In this document: positions 58,576 through 64,000 of the stretch, one piece after another
How the letters are laid out: each line of letters starts with the position of its first letter
Numbering within the stretch: position 1 is the stretch's first letter
Assembly (NCBI GenBank): GCA_022885665.1
Contig: JAGQDJ010000208.1
Span: forward strand, 18,006 to 82,005
Reading direction: 5' to 3'
Source: Triops longicaudatus
Taxonomy: Eukaryota; Arthropoda; Branchiopoda; Notostraca; Triopsidae
Length of the DNA: 64,000 nucleotides
Program-made: the position numbers and the translations under genes
Notes under the pieces: generated by a model
Told to the model about the DNA's origin: nothing
Database searches by the model: none
Seen by the model: only the letters and a program-made list of their open reading frames with translations

Positions 58576-58610
58576 ACTGATTTGACTCTAGTTTTGCGAC
58601 CACTTTTATA
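58576..58610 (-). promoter_or_regulatory. TATA box and initiator of the cuticle protein gene
   Basis: On the minus strand TATAAAAG (58610-58603) is followed by two consecutive TCAGT initiators (58580-58576 and 58575-58571). The first T of the TATA box is about 32 nt upstream of the A in the first TCAGT, the canonical spacing. This predicts a start site at about 58578 and a 5' UTR of about 38 nt. Confidence 0.8.
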
Positions 58611-60031
58611 CCTAGGTTTGGGAAAGGGAATTGGAGCAAGCTTGGCCCATTTGCTCTGTTTCTAGATCGCCTTGAGGATGGGCGATCTCGTTCCAGGCAT
58701 AGCTTTTACTTTCGTTTAACACCCATCTAGCTTGCTCGTAGATACATTTCGCATTTGACTTACGGAGCACCGCATTGATAACTCCGTCCAACCATGTAGG
58801 TGAAGGTCATCTTGAAACAAAATTGGCCTTCAAAATGGCCAGTTACTGAAAGTTACCTGAACTATAATATTAGACTACATCAATAGCTGTCAAATAAGGT
58901 GTAAAACAATAGGGTTAAATTTGGATTTCATCAAACTTCGGTAAAATTTTCATTTTGGAAACGAAAAGCTATCCGAGTATTATCAACTTGAAAAGGAGAA
59001 ATTGAAGGCTTTTTATCTCACTAAGAAATTCCGGTATAGTAGCAAAAAGTTTTCAGTAACGAAACAGAATACTGCACATTGTTTGTTACAGGTAACACTA
59101 GGAATTGTTTAATGAAATCGTTTATTTTATGACATCACATGCGTCAAGATCCATTCAAAGTCAAGGAAAGTGAAAGTCGATCCATGTCTAATCTAAAAGT
59201 ATTTACGTATTTGGTTGTTCTGTTTTTGTGTAGCCGTTCACTGGTGCGCCATGATGCTCGAATTCTTTCGATTTTGCGGCTTGGTTCTACAAGAAATGGG
59301 TAAAGGATAGTAAAAATTTATAGAGAAGTACTAATCCAAACACACGTTCTTAATTCATGTAGTTTAGCACGTCGGAGTTAAAAAGAAAATTATCATGCTC
59401 GTGTAAAAAAATCAAGCTGTTTTCCTAAGTTAATTGATAAATACATAATCAATTCAAATGTATGGAAATTAACTGAAATTTTATAAGGATTTAGATGAAA
59501 GTTTTTTTTCTACATAGGTACGCAAGATGTATGCTAAACTGATTTTAATTTTCAGTCTTCATTTTTTTTAATTGTGGTTTTTGACAGTGCACTACTCGCA
59601 GCTCTGTTGAAATGCTCTCTTGTTAGCTCTCTTTACTTTATGTACCTGGTCTCCCTTACTCCCCCCCCCCCCCCACACACACACACACATTTCTCTTTTA
59701 TGTCACGTAGTGCCCAGGACTTGGAAAAAGATGTTTCTGAAGAAGAAAACTTTTAGCTTTCGCAAAACGAATGAGGCCGTTCTGTCAAGCTAAAAACGGA
59801 ACGTAGAAATAATGACGTGTGGCTCTCAGTATTCAAAAGTACAAGCTAGCGATATTTATTTAAAAAGGGTAATAATGGGAAAAAATTCAAATGGTCTTCG
59901 AAAAAATGCGTGGACGAAAGTGAAGCCACTCAGAACCACATTCAGGACCGTATCCACTTAGCCCTCATACCATTTTATCTGAAAGCACTCAAAGGTATCT
60001 TCTTGCGCAGGTCAAATTTGATTGTGTAGTT
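58611..60031. other. Intergenic region upstream of cuticle gene
   Basis: No gene recognised. It contains a C-run followed by (AC)n at 59661-59689. Confidence 0.45.
59661..59689. repeat. Compound microsatellite C14 + (AC)n
   Basis: Fourteen C bases at 59661-59674 are followed directly by an AC dinucleotide run to 59689. Confidence 0.9.
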
Positions 60032-60142
60032 TAGTGGCGCAGCCCAGGCCTACCCCGAAATCCTTAAAAAAATTCTTGACTCCTCCTAAAATAAAAATTT
60101 AGTTGAATTGAGGCAAATTGAGGCAAATTCGCTGCGCCCCTG
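60032..60142. mobile_element. Possible degraded hAT-like MITE
   Basis: The left end TAGTGGCGCAGCCC and the reversed right end CAGGGGCGCAGCG look like eroded inverted repeats of the CAGTGGCG class. No target duplication is visible. It also has a direct duplication of TTGAGGCAAA near the right end. Confidence 0.35.
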
Positions 60143-60385
60143 CCCAGGACACCCGTCGAAACGATTGTAACAGCCGATTTCTCGACCGTGGGATACGAGC
60201 CGGGAAAATGGCAACACTGCATGACGGAGCTTGTTTCGAAGTGCAGAACTTACAGGTGTGAGAAAATCCATCACAGACACATAAAAACGGATTTCCTAAA
60301 TTTAAAGATAGTAATTAGCAGAAATGATCCTCAGGAACAACTCTACTCAGTAAGAAAAAAAAGTACGTTTTGTTTATCTATAGGT

Positions 60386-60399
60386 GTTGTCATGGTAAC
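60386..60399. promoter_or_regulatory. X-box-like motif (RFX site)
   Basis: GTTGTCATGGTAAC fits the RFX X-box consensus GTNRCC(0-3)RGYAAC with a 2-bp spacer. It lies about 1.25 kb upstream of the first recognised exon of the SENP-like gene. No ciliary gene is recognised next to it, so its function is unclear. Confidence 0.3.
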
Positions 60400-60873
60400 C
60401 GTCGCGTTTGAAAACGGCGCCTCCAGAACGCGTCGCATTTTACTATTTATATAGTTTTTCTTTAAGTACACTCTTTCTTGGTTGAGGTGAAGCTAAAATG
60501 TTCCAATATTTTTCATGACTGCAACTGCAAACTTTAGTTATGGTACGTTTAGTATAACATTAGACATTTTGCTGGTAGATTTCTTATGGGAAAATACACG
60601 TTAATGTTTAATTATGTCAGTTTTGACCCAACGGATTATCTGGTAGAAACAAGCGAGGGCCTCCTAGTTTGAAGGTTAGTTTATCTTATTTTATGTATTT
60701 AATAAGCAAAGAATAGAGATAGAGATACACCTGCTTCTAGTATTTATACACTCCGATACTAGTTAAGTTCGTGGCACGAGTAAAAACTGACAATGTGTGA
60801 AATGTTATGGACCCAATTCTCCATTACGTATAGTTTACTATGTTCATACGTCCCCAAATATGTTCGAAACTTA

Positions 60874-61063
60874 CTTGCATTCAGTGGCGTCGTGCACTTC
60901 AAAGATTGGGGGGGGGGACGATTTTGCATTTCTCTTAATAAAAGAGTTAATGAGTTATAAATGAGTTTTAAATGATACCTTTTTTTTCAGGATGGCAAAA
61001 AAATTTTTTTGGGGGGGGCCGGGCCCCCCCGGCCCCATATGGCACGACGCCTCTGCTTGCATT
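60874..61063. mobile_element. hAT-type MITE with perfect 8-bp target duplication
   Basis: The element is 60882-61055 (174 bp). Ends are CAGTGGCGTCGTGCAC and, reversed, CAGAGGCGTCGTGCCA. The target duplication CTTGCATT is perfect at 60874-60881 and 61056-61063. G-runs and C-runs flank an A/T-rich centre, and a GC-rich palindrome lies near 61010-61036. It has no ORF and is non-autonomous. Confidence 0.93.
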
Positions 61064-61638
61064 TGTTCAATGATAAACTCGAATGTATCCTAACTCTTAT
61101 GCAATTTCCTAACCGATCTTTCTGCTTTCATCAAACGAACACCAGAGCCCGCTAATGGGTTTCAAGCATGTCCGTTCCACTGCAATAAACGTTTCCCCGA
61201 GTTCGCACGTTTTGCTTAAACTCAAAAATAATGGTGTTGTGGTCAAATTGAGTTTCGTCGTTCTGTTTCCTTCTAAGCTCTTGTTGAAGCAGTTTTGCTT
61301 AAAATTTCCTTACTTGTGATTTGACGTCGAGGTTACTTCCAGTAGTAAGTCAAAATTAAATTTCGAAACTTCAGAAAACGTGTTTATTTTTTCATTTTTA
61401 TTTAATTGATTCGGCATATTGAGGAAACAAACCTTTTGAAAAATATTGTTCACTTCTGAAGGCTTTTGCAAAATAAAACCTCTTATTCGTCGTTTTAAAC
61501 GCGTAAAACTATCCATAGCTATAATTTTAGTGTATTCAAATATATTAAATACTTTTTCTCATTACTGATTGAACCTGCCGTCTGTTTTTGTTTCGGACTA
61601 TAATCTCTTTCCTATTTTTCTTTTCTTTTTTTTTCCAG
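61064..61638. other. Upstream intron or flank of the SENP-like gene
   Basis: No exon recognised. It ends in a long pyrimidine tract and CCAG acceptor at 61638. The first recognised exon enters in phase 1, so at least one coding exon lies further left. An ATG at 60208 with 16 codons and a CAG|GTGTGA donor is one candidate start but ends in phase 0, so an intermediate exon would be needed. Confidence 0.4.
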
Positions 61639-64000
61639 AACATCCGGCATATGATGGTTGCAAGATGCAGTGCGCTCCGGAATCTGAGGATGTTTCTGTG
61701 AACAATAATCCTACAAACTCCTCAACTAATGAAACATCTCAGCCGCAGTTCAATTTCGACAGCCAAGTGCAAGCGGTAACTCTTCCGTCAGCTTGTTTCC
61801 CGCGGGAAGGGACAGTTCTTTTGATTCCAGTCGAAATCTGTTCCCAAGTATTTTCGAATTCCATCGAACAGTGTTCTCAAGAAAACGGTAACTCAGTGAG
61901 CATCATTGAATGGCAGCCTGCGTCTCAGAACGGGGCTTCTGAAGCTCGTACTTCCACAAGCATATTACCAATTCAGTCTCCGAAAAGATACTCCCAGACT
62001 ACAAGTCTGGTTCCGGTTTCAATTGCAAATAACATGCCTGCATCCAAATCAAGCGATTCGAAGTATATTTTGTACTCACCGCTTTGAATTATTTGGTACT
62101 AACATTATTTCATGTGTTGATTTCAGCTCTTTAACTGGGAACACCATTATTATTGATACAGCTCAATTTGAGCTTCTGAAAAATATGGCCTCAGACAATG
62201 CTGGTGTGAAAACTGGCCTCGAGGCCAAGGAAAATAATGCCAAGGGATCCGGCAAAAGTAAATTGACATTGGAACAGTATCGAAAACTTACAGGAATGCA
62301 TCGTGTAATTAACCGTAAAATAGCTTCAAATTCCCTTAGCAAATCGGTGTCTGGACCTTCTTTGTCACAGACCGTGAGCAACGTTTCTAATTCTAGTACC
62401 ACGTAAGTGAAGATACTTTTTATTTGGTTATGTGTTACCATCCGAAACATAGCAGAGGCGCATCTCACTCTTTGAACTCCAGTTGTACGGAACTCTGACT
62501 TATCGGGTGTTTGGAAATAGCGCTCATATAAAAGCTTTTTTCTTTTTTAATACGTTTTTTTCTACGAGCGAAATTATTTGCACTTATACGACCTAAGGGA
62601 ATTGAATTTTCACTAATTAGTACGTAAAACTGCTAAATACTCTTACGGTCATTGTAAGCTTGTTGGAGTGTTCTTTTTCTAAATATGCGGTTGTCGTTCG
62701 GTTGCTCTAGTTCAGGCTACTGTGTTTTAAATGTAGTAGATAACGTGGCTTGTGTATCTACATTTACTTCTGATACGATTAGTAAATTATTTTCTTGGAA
62801 TTTACAGAAATGGAAGCGGAACAAAAGTTGGAAACGGTTCAGAGGTATTTAAACCTTTCGTCCAAGGAATCCACAGCTAAAGTCTTTTTAACTAGGTTTC
62901 CTCGGCAAAAGTTGGCAAACATTACGTTGTCTGCAACTACTGTGGCTTTTCTTCGTATAATTTAGAAAAATGCGGTCGGTGTCAGCGAAAAGTGTGTAGT
63001 GAATGGAAGGTACGCCCTCAACCCGTGAGCAGCACGCTAACAGTTCAAGAAGTATGCTATTCCTTTATTTATTGTGTATTGTGTGATTAACGTGTTTTCT
63101 CTTCGCATCGTCAAATGTCAGCCTAAATACCAGGAGTGGGTTCGTCGATCCTGCTCGTCTGAATCTCGCACCGAGGTTCGTAAAACAGTTGTTGTTAGAC
63201 GACAAACTCGAGAGGCGGAAGAACCTCCTTGTTTAACACTTTCGTCCGACGAGGAAGACGCTAACATCTCATTGTTCCAAACCCCGAAAAGTATTACCAG
63301 TACGGACAGTTCGTCATCAGCAGAATCCCAAATTGCTTTCACTGCTTTTAATATGACTCCAGAAGGTAAGCAGTTGAAATTCGCATTATGAACTTGCTTA
63401 ACAGAAAACCCACACAAATACACGCTTTTTCTTAGTTACAAGAAAATGAATTGAAAAGCGAAACACTAATGAATCATTTTTATTTTCCATATAACAATTA
63501 TTACCTTTTTTTAAATTTAGAGTTAGCCAGTAAGAGTTTGGAAGAAATCGTGGCTCCCAAAATCGGAACTCAGCCATATGTGTCAGTACGTTGCCGTGGG
63601 GCACGGTTTGGTCCTTATAAAACTGTTCTGAAGGATGACGTCTTTTTTACGGAACACCTCATCTTCATGAAAGCAACTCGACAGGGCAGTCAGGAAAACG
63701 AGTTGGTCTGGCTCAATAGGGAGGAATTAACGTGCATTGATGTTTGTTTCACTTCCTCTTCCCCCATCGCGTTTATCCGATGTTCGCTTGATTGTCCAAA
63801 GCGAATTGCTAAGCAACTAAACATAGACATTTCTAATGAAGGTCTCTCTTCTCAACATGGTAGCTGGTTCTATTGTTGGCTAAGAAATACTTATCTCTTT
63901 CTTTTTGTCCATTTAGATAGCTTGAAATGCTTTATTGTTCTTATGTTGGACTCTGTCAGCGAGTCGGCCCAACTTAGTCTAAAACAGATGTACAGTGGGA
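61639..64000 (+). CDS. Probable SENP6/7-class SUMO protease (Ulp1 family), partial
   Basis: Visible exons: 61639-62062, 62127-62402, 62808-62844, 62896-63009, 63122-63365, 63521-63859, 63917 to the window end; at least 506 codons, all junctions in phase. The first part is a Ser/Gln/Asn-rich low-complexity region. A CX2C...CX2C zinc-ribbon-like module (VVCNYCGF...LEKCGRCQRK) follows, then an acidic LTLSSDEEDAN motif, then a globular segment (VRCRGARFGPYKTVLKD... AKQLNI... LSLKQMYSG) matching the region that precedes the catalytic domain in SENP6/SENP7 and insect Velo. These enzymes trim poly-SUMO chains in the nucleus. The catalytic His/Asp/Cys domain would lie right of the window, so activity cannot be judged. 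The 5' exon with the start codon is not identified. Confidence 0.6.

Noticed and set aside
1..64000. CRISPR arrays, phage, operons or other prokaryotic systems
   Set aside because: No such structures; introns, MITEs and metazoan gene families show a eukaryotic chromosome.

Overview
The window is nuclear DNA of an arthropod, most likely a crustacean. It is AT-rich and has many GT-AG introns of only about 50-70 bp beside a few kilobase-size ones. It carries a Rebers-Riddiford cuticle protein with an arthropod TATA plus TCAGT initiator promoter, and tRNA genes without an encoded CCA. I found no prokaryotic features. All multi-exon models below were spliced by hand; every junction keeps phase and every complete model has a CDS length divisible by three.

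Layout. 1-27.6 kb (+): one SLC16-type monocarboxylate transporter. Three alternative first coding exons (near 1.2, 13.1 and 20.5 kb), each encoding its own cytosolic N-terminus and its own first membrane helix, can join in the same phase to one shared 9-exon body at 23.36-27.61 kb. The large spaces between the first exons contain MITE-type transposon remnants and one unexplained antisense ORF. 29.4-37.9 kb (+): a 26-exon vitellogenin-type large lipid transfer protein (1526 aa) with signal peptide, lipoprotein N-terminal domain and C-terminal von Willebrand D domain. 38.4-40.4 kb (+): a short coding-like first exon and an intronless 290-aa ORF of unknown function. 41.6-42.3 kb (-): five tandem tRNA-Leu genes of two anticodons. 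43.0-46.4 kb (+): a 12-exon SLC6 Na+/Cl- dependent transporter resembling invertebrate nutrient amino acid transporters.

47.5-53.2 kb (-): a GAS2-like CH plus GAR domain cytoskeletal linker, tail to tail with the SLC6 gene. 54.4-55.3 kb (-): PIGC, an intronless subunit of the GPI GlcNAc transferase, with a 61-codon ORF upstream on the same strand. 58.0-58.6 kb (-): the two-exon cuticle protein. 61.6 kb to the right edge (+): the N-terminal half of a probable SENP6/7-class (Ulp1 family) SUMO protease, cut by the window end.

The genes do not form one pathway; they are ordinary neighbours on a chromosome. The most noteworthy items are the alternative TM1-encoding first exons of the transporter, the single-base anticodon switch inside the tRNA-Leu array, two hAT MITEs with recognisable 8-bp target duplications, a long intronic hairpin in the SLC6 gene, and a possible distant alternative N-terminal exon of that gene.
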